Assembly (NCBI GenBank): GCA_009787385.1
Contig: WRGC01000010.1
Coordinates: 1-54,271 of the forward strand
DNA from: Bacillota bacterium
GTDB lineage: Bacteria > Bacillota > Clostridia > Christensenellales > Pumilibacteraceae
Reading direction: 5' to 3'
DNA: 54,271 nucleotides
The notes under the pieces were generated by a model that worked only from the letters and a program-made list of their open reading frames with translations, did not search any database and had not been told where the DNA came from. Position numbers and translations under genes: made by a program. Shown here one piece after another: positions 1-7,945 of this stretch; position 1 is the stretch's first letter, and each line of letters starts with the position of its first letter.

Positions 1-285
1 AAAGATGATGACTATGACAATATTGTTTGGGATTTTGCTAGTGTAGTAACACAAGACATGACTCTAACTGCTATGTGGGCTAATTACTTTAATGTAAAAA
101 TTGATCCAAATAATGGCACAAAAGAGTATACAAAAATAATTTATGAGGGTAAAATGCTTGGTACTCCCACTGATTCAAATCCTGGTTTTAGATTTAAGGA
201 ATATCAAGAAAGGGAAACAGGGGACATTATTTTGATTTCAACTTTAGTATATAGTGATCTAGAACTTGTCATTGTATGGGAATAG
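1..285 (+). CDS. C-terminal end of an InlB-repeat surface protein (partial)
   Basis: The frame is open from base 1 and ends with TAG at 283-285, so only the last 94 residues are visible and the start lies outside the window. The end of one InlB-type (Listeria-Bacteroides) repeat is seen, closing in LTAMW, followed by a final short unit ending VIVWE. Bases 1-97 are identical to bases 2147-2243 inside the next gene, after which the two diverge, and both proteins end in a similar Y-x-DLEL-x-x-VW motif. This is therefore a tandem paralogue of the following gene. Function is inferred only as a secreted or cell-surface protein. An internal ATG at 58 is not the real start. Confidence 0.8.
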   Translation, partial: KDDDYDNIVWDFASVVTQDMTLTAMWANYFNVKIDPNNGTKEYTKIIYEGKMLGTPTDSNPGFRFKEYQERETGDIILISTLVYSDLELVIVWE

Positions 286-401
286 CGTAATTTGCTTTTG
301 ATTTAATAAAATATAATATTAGTTGCTTTGCAACAAGATGAGTTTATACAATATTTAACATCTAGGTAAAATATTTACATTTATAGTTTATTTGCAAATA
401 A

Positions 402-430
402 TTTACTTTTATAACAAAAAAATGTATAAT
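402..430 (+). promoter_or_regulatory. putative promoter of the InlB-repeat gene
   Basis: TTTACT (402-407), a 17-bp spacer and a perfect TATAAT (425-430) lie about 90 bases before the ATG at 521. The rest of the 286-520 gap shows no gene. Confidence 0.5.
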
Positions 431-520
431 ATATTAATAAATATACTAACATATAGGAAATAAAATCCATCTATAGTGGATGGTGTGTTTAAAAAGGGGA
501 AAGTGGAGTAAAAAAGGTAA

Positions 521-2932
521 ATGATAAAAAAGGATATAAGAATAAGTATAAGTAAGAGAGTGGCAGTATTGATGATGGTACTGATGATTTTTGCATTTGG
601 GTTGGCATGTGCAAAGAAGAGTGATGAAGTAAGGGAGGAAGTGGTAAGGAAGTTTGTAGTAACATTTGATGCACAGAATGGGGAGAAGTATCAGAGAAGT
701 GTGAGTGATGGTAGTATTGTGAGTAGACCGGAAGATCCTATTAAGGATATGTATGAGTTTATAGATTGGTATGAGAGTGATTTGGTGACAGAGTTTGCAT
801 TTGATAGCAAGCCTATTGTAAGAGATATAACAATATATGCGAAGTGGAATCGAGTAGCATTTGTATATAATAGAGTAGTATTTGACAGTTTGGGTGGAGA
901 ATTTGATGAATTTAATGATGGAGAATTGAGTGAGAGTAAAGATAAATTGGAAGTAGAAGTAATAGATGATGGTCAATTGGCAAGACCAAGGAATCCAAAG
1001 AAGAGTGGGTTTGCATTTTCGGGGTGGTTTAGAGATGAAAGTTTTGAGGATAGGTATGATTTTAATGTAGATATAGTAAGTGAAGATATGGTATTGTATG
1101 CTAAGTGGGTGGAAGAAGTAATTGTAGTAGATGAGGTAACAATAACATTTGACAGTCATGGTGGGAGTGAAGTTGAAACAAAGACAGTAGAGAAAGGTAG
1201 TATAATAGAAGAGCCACATACAAGTAGAGAACATTTTGTATTTAAGAGTTGGTATAGAGATAGTGCATTTTTGAATGAGTATGATTTTAGCCAACCAGTG
1301 ATGTACAGTACTAAGTTGCATGCAAGGTGGGAAGCGATACAACATACAGTGACATTTGACAGTCGTGGTGGTAGTGAAGTAGAAAGTCAAGTTGTAGATG
1401 AGAATGAACTGGTAGTAGAGCCACAATCACCTACAAAGGCAAATAATACATTTGAGGGTTGGTATATAGACGAAGAGTATACAGAGTTGTGGGATTTTGA
1501 AAATGACAGGGTAGAGAGAGAGATAGAGATGTATGCGAAGTGGGAAGAGAAAGCAGCAATAATGTATAGAGTTGAGTTTGATGGCAATGGAGGAAAATTT
1601 AGCAATGGAAGTGAGACAAAGGAAATAGAAGTACAGGAGGGAAGCAAATTATCTCAACCGAGTGGAATATATAGAGAAGGGTATGAATTGAGTAAGTGGT
1701 ATAGGGATAGAGAGTTGAGCATAGAATGGAATTTTTCTAGGGATGTTGTTAGGGTTGATATTACTTTGTATGCAGGTTGGGTAGAGATATTGCCAAATGA
1801 GTATATAGTCGTGTTTGATAGTCGTGGTGGGAGTGAAGTAGCTAGTGAGACAGTAGTAGAGGGTGGGAAGGTAACAAGACCGAAAGATCCCACAATGAAA
1901 GGGAATGATTTTGTGGGATGGTATATAGATGGGACTAATGAAGAGTGGGATTTTTCAAACGATACAGTACAAGGAAATACTATATTATATGCAAAGTGGG
2001 AAAAGTATTTTGTAGTAACATTTGATGCGAATGGAGGAGAGTTGCAAAGCAATGGAGAGGTTAAGGTGCGAGAGGGTGATAGAGTTGAGAGACCGGTAGT
2101 AAATCCACCATATGGACAAATAGACTTGTTGGGATGGCAAATAGTCAAAGATGATGACTATGACAATATTGTTTGGGATTTTGCTAGTGTAGTAACACAA
2201 GACATGACTCTAACTGCTATGTGGGCTAATTACTTTAATGTAACACTAAAAGCAGGTGGTGGAACATTTGCTGAGAATGGAACTGGTAGATTAGAATTGA
2301 AAATACAAGAAGGAAAGTTGATTCCAGAACCTATTGTTACAAAACCGGGATATAATCCTAGGAATTGGTATGAATATTCGGGCAGTACTCCTTGGAATTT
2401 CAAACAAGATACAGTGCAAAAAGATATGTCTCTAGAAGTCTCATGGTATGCTGGTGATACTAGCAGTACAACATGTACTGTATATTTTAACCTAGATGGT
2501 GGAAAAGTTGGTACAGGTGGTGATTTTAGCCAATCATATCCAGTAGGGGCAAAGGTATCTCAACCAAATGCAAAAAAAGATGGTTATAAGCTTGCACATT
2601 GGATTGTAGATGAGCCAGGAAATACACGAATATGGGACTTTGATAAAAATACAGTACAAACAAATATTACTCTTAAAGCTGTTTGGGAAAAGGTATCAAC
2701 CCAACAAGAATATACTGTAACAATTTATGCAAATAATGGACTTGATTTAAATCCAGTAAGAAAGGACATAAAAACAGGAGCAACGCTAGGTCATCCATCT
2801 ATTCATGGAATTAGAATCCCAGAAGGAAAGAAATTTGACAAATATAAGAATAAAAAAACAGGAGAATATCTTTCTTCTAGTGTGCTTGTATACGAAGATT
2901 TAGAACTTGAATGTGTGTGGATAAATATATAA
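521..2932 (+). CDS. InlB B-repeat (Listeria-Bacteroides repeat) secreted protein, probable lipoprotein
   Basis: 803 residues. The N-terminus has a basic start, a hydrophobic stretch and a Cys after GLA (about residue 30), compatible with a lipoprotein signal, although the lipobox is not ideal. The rest is about ten tandem InlB-type repeats. Each opens with a strand like VTFDS-x-GG, has a central F-x-x-WY and closes in (Y/T)AKW or similar. Such repeats make small beta-rich rods in surface proteins. No enzymatic domain is seen. Codon choice shifts by eye near 2140-2240: upstream is rich in AAG, GAG and AGT, downstream in AAA and GAA. The shift coincides with the segment shared with the first gene, which suggests a mosaic. 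The role in adhesion is inference. Confidence 0.8.
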   Translation: MIKKDIRISISKRVAVLMMVLMIFAFGLACAKKSDEVREEVVRKFVVTFDAQNGEKYQRSVSDGSIVSRPEDPIKDMYEFIDWYESDLVTEFAFDSKPIVRDITIYAKWNRVAFVYNRVVFDSLGGEFDEFNDGELSESKDKLEVEVIDDGQLARPRNPKKSGFAFSGWFRDESFEDRYDFNVDIVSEDMVLYAKWVEEVIVVDEVTITFDSHGGSEVETKTVEKGSIIEEPHTSREHFVFKSWYRDSAFLNEYDFSQPVMYSTKLHARWEAIQHTVTFDSRGGSEVESQVVDENELVVEPQSPTKANNTFEGWYIDEEYTELWDFENDRVEREIEMYAKWEEKAAIMYRVEFDGNGGKFSNGSETKEIEVQEGSKLSQPSGIYREGYELSKWYRDRELSIEWNFSRDVVRVDITLYAGWVEILPNEYIVVFDSRGGSEVASETVVEGGKVTRPKDPTMKGNDFVGWYIDGTNEEWDFSNDTVQGNTILYAKWEKYFVVTFDANGGELQSNGEVKVREGDRVERPVVNPPYGQIDLLGWQIVKDDDYDNIVWDFASVVTQDMTLTAMWANYFNVTLKAGGGTFAENGTGRLELKIQEGKLIPEPIVTKPGYNPRNWYEYSGSTPWNFKQDTVQKDMSLEVSWYAGDTSSTTCTVYFNLDGGKVGTGGDFSQSYPVGAKVSQPNAKKDGYKLAHWIVDEPGNTRIWDFDKNTVQTNITLKAVWEKVSTQQEYTVTIYANNGLDLNPVRKDIKTGATLGHPSIHGIRIPEGKKFDKYKNKKTGEYLSSSVLVYEDLELECVWINI

Positions 2933-3032
2933 TCGCTTTAGTTTTGAAATACTGTTTGATGTAATATGTTGAGGTTGAATGAAGTTGTATAATTTCATTC
3001 AACCTTACAATTTTATAGTTATTTTTATAGTA

Positions 3033-3215
3033 GTGTGCAAGATAGAGTAGATTAATATGGAAATGAAGAAACATTTAAATAAAAACAACTTTAAAGTGTT
3101 ATGTGATTTGTGGGATTTCCCAAATTCTTTTTGGTTCTTTTTTGGCGTCAAAAAATAATAATATTTGTTTTGTCGATATTTTGTATCTTATTTTTAATAT
3201 CCAATAGTTGTACAT
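3033..3215 (-). repeat. MITE-like dispersed repeat, copy 1 (reverse orientation, decayed)
   Basis: Begins GTGTGCAAGATAGAG and ends TTGTACAT, matching the reverse orientation of the copy at 42308-42483, including the AAATAAAAACAAC segment and the GGTTCTTTTTTGGCG hairpin arm at about 3131-3145. The opposite hairpin arm is degenerate and flanking direct repeats are not clear, so it looks old. It fills most of the 386-base gap between the InlB-repeat gene and the zinc-ribbon gene. Confidence 0.75.
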
Positions 3216-3283
3216 TTCTAGTTTTAATCTAAAGATGTTATTCAAATTTCAATTATCATTTGCATCATAACTCAAGTTATTGT

Positions 3284-3311
3284 TTGAAAAGTATAAAAAA
3301 TATGCTATAAT
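3284..3311 (+). promoter_or_regulatory. promoter placing the transcription start at or next to the ATG (leaderless)
   Basis: TTGAAA (3284-3289), a 16-bp spacer and TATAAT (3306-3311). The ATG at 3319 follows after only 7 bases and there is no Shine-Dalgarno sequence. Confidence 0.6.
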
Positions 3312-3318
3312 ATACAAT

Positions 3319-3912
3319 ATGAAGTGTCTCAAGTGTTCTTCATTTAAAGTTGTCAAAAATGGTACTAAGCATGGTGAACAGTACTATAAGTGCAATATAT
3401 GTCATATTCAATTTAATGAGACTACTAGATTGGCAGGGCAACTAAAGCAGTATGCTATAGTTTTGTATTGTTATGGATTTAGTTTGCGTACTATTGGGCA
3501 AGCATTGGGATATAGCAATGTTGCAGTACTCAACTGGGTCAAAGAGTATGCCAATACTCGTGATAGTCAACAAATTACAAAGCAAGAAATACTAGATATA
3601 CTAGGTTGTATGTCTAGCTTTTTGCATGCAAAAAGACAAGACCTGTTGAAGGAATTCAATAGGTCTATAGATTGTGAAAAATGCAAATTAGAAATGTGCC
3701 AAAATCATATGGAGCATGTTCATCATGATTGCGATGAGTGTTGTTTACCAACAATATACAAACCAAAGGATTGCAACGATTGCAATGTACATTATTGCAA
3801 AGAACACAATGGTTGTTTTAGATTGTTAAAAAAAATTGATGATATAATAAGTGGTAAGGCAGAATTTGAAATTCCAATAGCTTTACAAAATTATAAAGGA
3901 ACAAACAAATGA
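3319..3912 (+). CDS. InsA-like zinc-ribbon/HTH protein with Cys/His-rich tail
   Basis: 197 residues from ATG 3319, chosen because the zinc ribbon begins there (MKCLKC) and a promoter sits directly upstream. An in-frame start at 3280 is also possible. Residues 1-30 form a CxxC...CxxC ribbon. Residues about 38-75 look like the helix-turn-helix of IS1 InsA-type proteins (GFSLRTIGQALGYSNVAVLNW). The C-terminal half has an unusual cluster: C-x2-C, an HVHHDCDECC run, then CNDC and YCKEH. No IS1 InsB partner or catalytic transposase domain follows. The stop overlaps the pgcA start by 4 bases (ATGA), suggesting a stable host operon rather than a mobile element. It may be a metal-binding regulator; the function is unknown. 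Confidence 0.65.
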   Translation: MKCLKCSSFKVVKNGTKHGEQYYKCNICHIQFNETTRLAGQLKQYAIVLYCYGFSLRTIGQALGYSNVAVLNWVKEYANTRDSQQITKQEILDILGCMSSFLHAKRQDLLKEFNRSIDCEKCKLEMCQNHMEHVHHDCDECCLPTIYKPKDCNDCNVHYCKEHNGCFRLLKKIDDIISGKAEFEIPIALQNYKGTNK

Positions 3913-5552
3913 CAGCACAACAAAAGTACAAATTATGGTGTGACAGTGTAGATTCACAATACTTGTCACAATTGCAATCTATGCAAGGTGACAATCTTGC
4001 CATTGAAGATGCTTTTAGCAAGGACTTAGAATTTGGTACAGCAGGAATGCGTGGACTAATGGGTATGGGTAGCAATCGCATCAATGTATATACAATCAAA
4101 AAAGCAACTATTGGAATAGCAAAGTATCTACAACAAACCAATCAAGACAAAAATATAAAAGTAGTTGTATCGTATGACAATCGTAGAGATGGAAAATTGT
4201 TTGCTCAAATTGTATCTAGAGTATTAGAAAACAATAATATAAGTTGTCAAATATTTCAACAACCTACTCCTACTCCTATTTTGGTTTATGCTACTAGATA
4301 CTTGGACTGTGATTTGGGTATTATGATTACAGCTAGTCACAACCCTAAAGAATACAATGGGTATAAGATATTTGAAAGAAGCGGTTCGCAGGTTATTGAC
4401 ACTACACTGATATCTCAGTTGATAGATGAAGTTGATGTCTTTCAAGATATAGTAGATGATATTGGTTTTGATGTAAAATATTTAGATGATAGTATTGTGC
4501 AACAGTACTTTCAAGAATTGAATAAAAAGTATGATAGTTTTAATGTTAGCTCAATAAAAGATATAAAGGTAGTTTATACACCGCTCAATGGTACTGGTAG
4601 TACAATTGTACCAGAACTTCTTGCTAGATATGGCAATTGTCCTTTTGTAGTGCCTGAACAGGGTTATTGCAATCCTGACTTTGAAACTTGCCCAAATCCT
4701 AATCCAGAACACCTAGATAGTTTTGAACTTGGCTTAAAATATGCCAAACTTAATGACGCAGATATAGTTGTAGCTACTGACCCTGATGCTGACAGAATTG
4801 GAGTTATGGTGCGACATGGTGATGGTTATGTGTATATCAATGGCAACCAAATGGGTATATTGTTGACAGAGTTTTTGTTGTCACAAAATGCTACTTCAAA
4901 CAATAAAGTACTCAATCCAATAGTAGTGCGTACAATTGTGACAGGCAATTTGGTTGACAAAATAGCAGACAAATATGGGGCTACTATACGAGAAACTTTG
5001 ACGGGATTTAAGTATATAGGCAATATTATTAGAGAGTTGAGAGAAAATAGTGAAGAGCATAGATATTTGATAGGCTTTGAAGAGAGTATGGGATACTTGA
5101 TAGGTACTCATGTAGGTGACAAAGATGCAATGATAACAGTGCTTGCAATTATGCAGCTTATGGCATATTGCAAAGCTAAAAATATAAGTTTGATAGAAAA
5201 GTTAAATGAGATTTATAGTGAATTTGGATATTTTAGCAGTCAAACTTTGAGTTTGAGAATAGATACAAACAAGGTGCAATCCTATTTAAATAGCTTAAGG
5301 CAAGCTCCACCTACCAATTTTGCAAGTTATTTGATACAATCTTTTCAAGATTATTCTAATCATACCAACAAACTTATGTGTGCAAATGTACTATCTTATA
5401 AATTAGAAAATGGAGTCAGTGTGATATTGAGACCAAGTGGTACAGAACCATTGCTCAAAATATACCTAATGGCAAGCTTGACAGAAAATCAAAACAACAA
5501 AATAATTGGTGATTTAAAAACATATTTTAGCAATCTTAAAGCATTTGCTTAA
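3909..5552 (+). CDS. pgcA: phosphoglucomutase/phosphomannomutase (alpha-D-phosphohexomutase family)
   Basis: 547 residues, full length for the bacterial PgcA type. It interconverts hexose 1- and 6-phosphates, feeding UDP-sugar and envelope synthesis. The four family signatures are present: ITASHNPKEYNGYK with the phospho-Ser (about residue 142), DPDADRIGV for Mg binding (about 290), GFEESMGYLIG for sugar recognition (about 388), and RPSGTEPLLKIY for phosphate binding (about 507). Translation is coupled to the preceding zinc-ribbon gene by a 4-base overlap. Glucose versus mannose preference cannot be decided from sequence. Confidence 0.93.
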   Translation: MTAQQKYKLWCDSVDSQYLSQLQSMQGDNLAIEDAFSKDLEFGTAGMRGLMGMGSNRINVYTIKKATIGIAKYLQQTNQDKNIKVVVSYDNRRDGKLFAQIVSRVLENNNISCQIFQQPTPTPILVYATRYLDCDLGIMITASHNPKEYNGYKIFERSGSQVIDTTLISQLIDEVDVFQDIVDDIGFDVKYLDDSIVQQYFQELNKKYDSFNVSSIKDIKVVYTPLNGTGSTIVPELLARYGNCPFVVPEQGYCNPDFETCPNPNPEHLDSFELGLKYAKLNDADIVVATDPDADRIGVMVRHGDGYVYINGNQMGILLTEFLLSQNATSNNKVLNPIVVRTIVTGNLVDKIADKYGATIRETLTGFKYIGNIIRELRENSEEHRYLIGFEESMGYLIGTHVGDKDAMITVLAIMQLMAYCKAKNISLIEKLNEIYSEFGYFSSQTLSLRIDTNKVQSYLNSLRQAPPTNFASYLIQSFQDYSNHTNKLMCANVLSYKLENGVSVILRPSGTEPLLKIYLMASLTENQNNKIIGDLKTYFSNLKAFA

Positions 5553-5573
5553 TCTCTTTAAATTTGATATAAT
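5545..5573 (+). promoter_or_regulatory. promoter of the DtxR-type regulator gene
   Basis: TTGCTT (5545-5550), a 17-bp spacer and TATAAT (5568-5573). It overlaps the 3' end of pgcA and lies directly before a perfect dyad. Confidence 0.6.
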
Positions 5574-5576
5574 ATT

Positions 5577-5609
5577 GCAGTCAATCCATAGATGAATTGG
5601 ATTGACTGC
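5577..5609 (+). promoter_or_regulatory. perfect 12-bp inverted repeat at the transcription start (operator or leader hairpin)
   Basis: GCAGTCAATCCA (5577-5588) and TGGATTGACTGC (5598-5609) are exact complements around a 9-base loop. The dyad starts 3 bases after the TATAAT, so it covers about +1 to +30. There is no T-run behind it, so it is not a normal terminator. It is a plausible operator for the metalloregulator encoded next. Confidence 0.55.
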
Positions 5610-5643
5610 TAATTAAAATTTGGTAATATTATTGGAGGTAACT

Positions 5644-6039
5644 GTGGGAGAATCAGCAGAAATGTATCTTGAGACAATATATATATTACTCAATCAATTG
5701 GGTGAAGTAAGAGCTGTAGATATATCTAGGAAGATGAATTTTTCTAAGGCATCAGTTTCTAATGGTCTAAAAAAATTACTCAAACAAAATTTGATAGATA
5801 AAGATAAAAACGAATGTATTACATTGACAACTAAAGGGTTAGAAAAAGCCAAGATGTTGTTTGATAGATATAGTACTATAACTAGGTTTTTGGAGATTAT
5901 TGGTGTACCTACCGAAGTAGCTCAACAAGATGCCTGCAAGATGGAACATACTTTGAGTGAAACTTCTTTTGAGTGTATAAAGCAACATGTATATCTCACT
6001 GATAATTTGGGAGAAAAAACTATAAGATGCATCATTTGA
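5644..6039 (+). CDS. DtxR/IdeR-type metal-dependent transcriptional regulator
   Basis: 131 residues from GTG 5644, chosen because GGAGGT at 5634-5639 is correctly spaced. An N-terminal winged helix-turn-helix (residues about 8-60) is followed by the metal-binding/dimerisation domain. The primary-site ligands of the DtxR/IdeR type can be placed: Met7 (AEMYL), Cys98, Glu101 and His102 (ACKMEH). MntR has Asp and Glu in place of Met and Cys, so the pattern points to iron sensing. The ancillary-site His seen in DtxR (RKHR) is not present (RYST). There is no C-terminal SH3 domain. Autoregulation through the upstream dyad is inference. Confidence 0.85.
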   Translation: MGESAEMYLETIYILLNQLGEVRAVDISRKMNFSKASVSNGLKKLLKQNLIDKDKNECITLTTKGLEKAKMLFDRYSTITRFLEIIGVPTEVAQQDACKMEHTLSETSFECIKQHVYLTDNLGEKTIRCII

Positions 6040-6085
6040 ATTGTACATAACAATCAAGCAATTTATACCTTTTAGAAATTTACAT

Positions 6086-7705
6086 ATGGCAAATTTTATT
6101 GAAGAAGTTATTGAGAGAGACTTAGCTACCAAAAAACATACCAAAATAGCTTTGCGTTATCCGCCAGAACCCAATGGGTATTTGCATATTGGGCATGCTA
6201 AAGCTATACTTATCAATTATGGACTAGCGCAAAAGTACAATGGTACATGCAACCTTAGATTTGATGATACCAATCCTATAAAAGAAAACGACGAATATGT
6301 TCAAGCTATAATACAAGATATGAAGTGGCTTGGTTGGCAAGGAAATATTTATTATGCTTCTGACTACTTTGAAAAAACTCTAGAAATAGCAAAAAGCCTT
6401 ATTTTGAAAGGTGTAGCTTATGTGGATTTGTCTACCCCTGAAGAGATAAAAGACATGCGTGGTACTCTAACTCAAGTTGGTAGAGAGTCTAAATATCGCA
6501 ATACTAGTATAGATGACAATACAAAGTTGTTTCAAGATATGATTGATGGCAAATTTGAAGAAGGCAAAGCTGTATTGAGGGCAAAGATAGATATGTCTAG
6601 TCCAAATATGAATATGCGTGACCCTATAATTTATAGAGTATTAAATGCTCATCATTATAGACAAGGGGACAAGTATAAAGTATATCCAATGTATGATTTT
6701 GCTCATCCTATTCAAGATGCTATAGAGGGGATTACTCATAGTTGTTGTAGTCTAGAGTTTGAAAACAATAGACCACTCTATGATTGGGTAATACAACAAA
6801 GTGCATGTTTTGAGACAATTCCACATCAGTATGAGTTTGCTAGACTGAATATTGATGGATATAAATTGTCCAAAAGACATCTTATCAATTTGGTGCAAGA
6901 CAATTTGGTGCAAGGTTGGGACGATCCTAGAATGCCTACACTAGTGGGTTTGCGTAGAAGAGGGTATACAGCAAATTCTATCAAGAAATTTTGCAATGAT
7001 ATTGGTGTATCTAAGTCCAATAGCACTGTGGACATAGCTATGCTAGAGAGTTGTATAAGAGATGAGCTCAATCATACTGCCCAAAGAGCAATGGTATCTA
7101 TTGATCCTATAGAACTTGTTGTGATAGATAGAGATGACAATTGGACAGAAAATCTGGAGTTGGATACAGTAGTAGATGGACAAACTATAGACAATTCTTT
7201 TGTAAAAATTTCTAACAAGATATATATAGATAGAGCAGATTTTGCAATCAATCCGCCACCAAAATACAAAAGGTTGACTGTGGGTGGATTGGTGAGACTC
7301 AAAGCAGCATACATCGTCAAATGTGAAAAGTATGATACCGATTGCAACGGCAATGTAGTCAAAGTATATGTAAGTATTGTCCCAAATTCAAAGTCAGGAC
7401 AAGACAAAAGTGGACTAAAGGGCGTAGGAGTCATACATTGGGTAGATGCCAAAAATAGTGTAGATATCAAAGTGAGACATTTTGATAAATTGCTTGATGA
7501 AAATGATAAATATAATCCAAATTCTATAGAGATATTAGAGGCTAAAATGGACAAAGATTTTGTAAATAAGGCAGAGAGATTTCAATTTTTGAGACATGGA
7601 TACTATTGTATAGACAAACCTGTGGCAAATATACAACAAAGCAATACACAATCACAGTTGGTATTTAATAGAATAGTAGGTTTGAAAGATGGATTTAAGC
7701 ATTAG
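6086..7705 (+). CDS. glnS: glutaminyl-tRNA synthetase
   Basis: 539 residues, close to the E. coli enzyme (about 550). Class I motifs are present: HIGH in PPEPNGYLHIGHAK (about residue 32) and KMSKS as KLSKR (about 259). GlnRS-specific features include RFDDTNP, KEND, and DDPRMPTLVGLRRRGYT. The C-terminal half carries the anticodon-binding beta-barrels. ATG 6086 is used because the conserved N-terminus begins there (MANFIEEVIERDL). An in-frame TTG at 6041 would add a poorly conserved 15-residue leader. No clear ribosome-binding site is seen. Direct Gln-tRNA charging is found in only some Bacillota. Confidence 0.95.
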   Translation: MANFIEEVIERDLATKKHTKIALRYPPEPNGYLHIGHAKAILINYGLAQKYNGTCNLRFDDTNPIKENDEYVQAIIQDMKWLGWQGNIYYASDYFEKTLEIAKSLILKGVAYVDLSTPEEIKDMRGTLTQVGRESKYRNTSIDDNTKLFQDMIDGKFEEGKAVLRAKIDMSSPNMNMRDPIIYRVLNAHHYRQGDKYKVYPMYDFAHPIQDAIEGITHSCCSLEFENNRPLYDWVIQQSACFETIPHQYEFARLNIDGYKLSKRHLINLVQDNLVQGWDDPRMPTLVGLRRRGYTANSIKKFCNDIGVSKSNSTVDIAMLESCIRDELNHTAQRAMVSIDPIELVVIDRDDNWTENLELDTVVDGQTIDNSFVKISNKIYIDRADFAINPPPKYKRLTVGGLVRLKAAYIVKCEKYDTDCNGNVVKVYVSIVPNSKSGQDKSGLKGVGVIHWVDAKNSVDIKVRHFDKLLDENDKYNPNSIEILEAKMDKDFVNKAERFQFLRHGYYCIDKPVANIQQSNTQSQLVFNRIVGLKDGFKH

Positions 7706-7726
7706 GTATTATTTAGGAGAGATATT

Positions 7727-7939
7727 ATGGCTTTTAGTATTTTAGCTATTATGTTTCCTGTACTCATTTTAGGAATATTTATCAAGGTAGTTCGTTGCTA
7801 TAGGACATGCAAAAAATGTGGAAAATCTTTTTGGATAAGGTTTTCAATTTTTAAGAGTTCTATAGATCTCAACTATTGTGCCGAGTGCCAATGGAAACAA
7901 AAAGAAAACGCAATAAACAACAATTCAGGCAATCAATAA
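7727..7939 (+). CDS. small membrane protein with zinc-ribbon-like CxxC pairs
   Basis: 70 residues. Start ATG 7727 follows AGGAGA with good spacing. One N-terminal membrane helix (residues about 3-22) is followed by a soluble part with CKKC and CAEC, probably one zinc site. It sits between glnS and alaS, 21 and 6 bases away, and is probably co-transcribed. No family is recognised. Confidence 0.65.
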   Translation: MAFSILAIMFPVLILGIFIKVVRCYRTCKKCGKSFWIRFSIFKSSIDLNYCAECQWKQKENAINNNSGNQ

Positions 7940-7945
7940 ATTATT

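Noticed and set aside
446-1426. Long minus-strand open frame opposite the InlB-repeat gene
   Set aside because: Low-complexity complement of a repetitive plus-strand gene with a signal peptide, promoter and repeat structure; no family pattern or ribosome-binding site.
521-2932. Regular repeats that could suggest a CRISPR array
   Set aside because: Repeats are about 200 bp, diverged, protein-coding and in frame. No short identical repeats with unique spacers occur anywhere in the window.
3319-3912. Calling the zinc-ribbon gene an IS1 transposase
   Set aside because: No InsB catalytic frame, no inverted repeats found flanking it, and it overlaps pgcA in an operon-like way.
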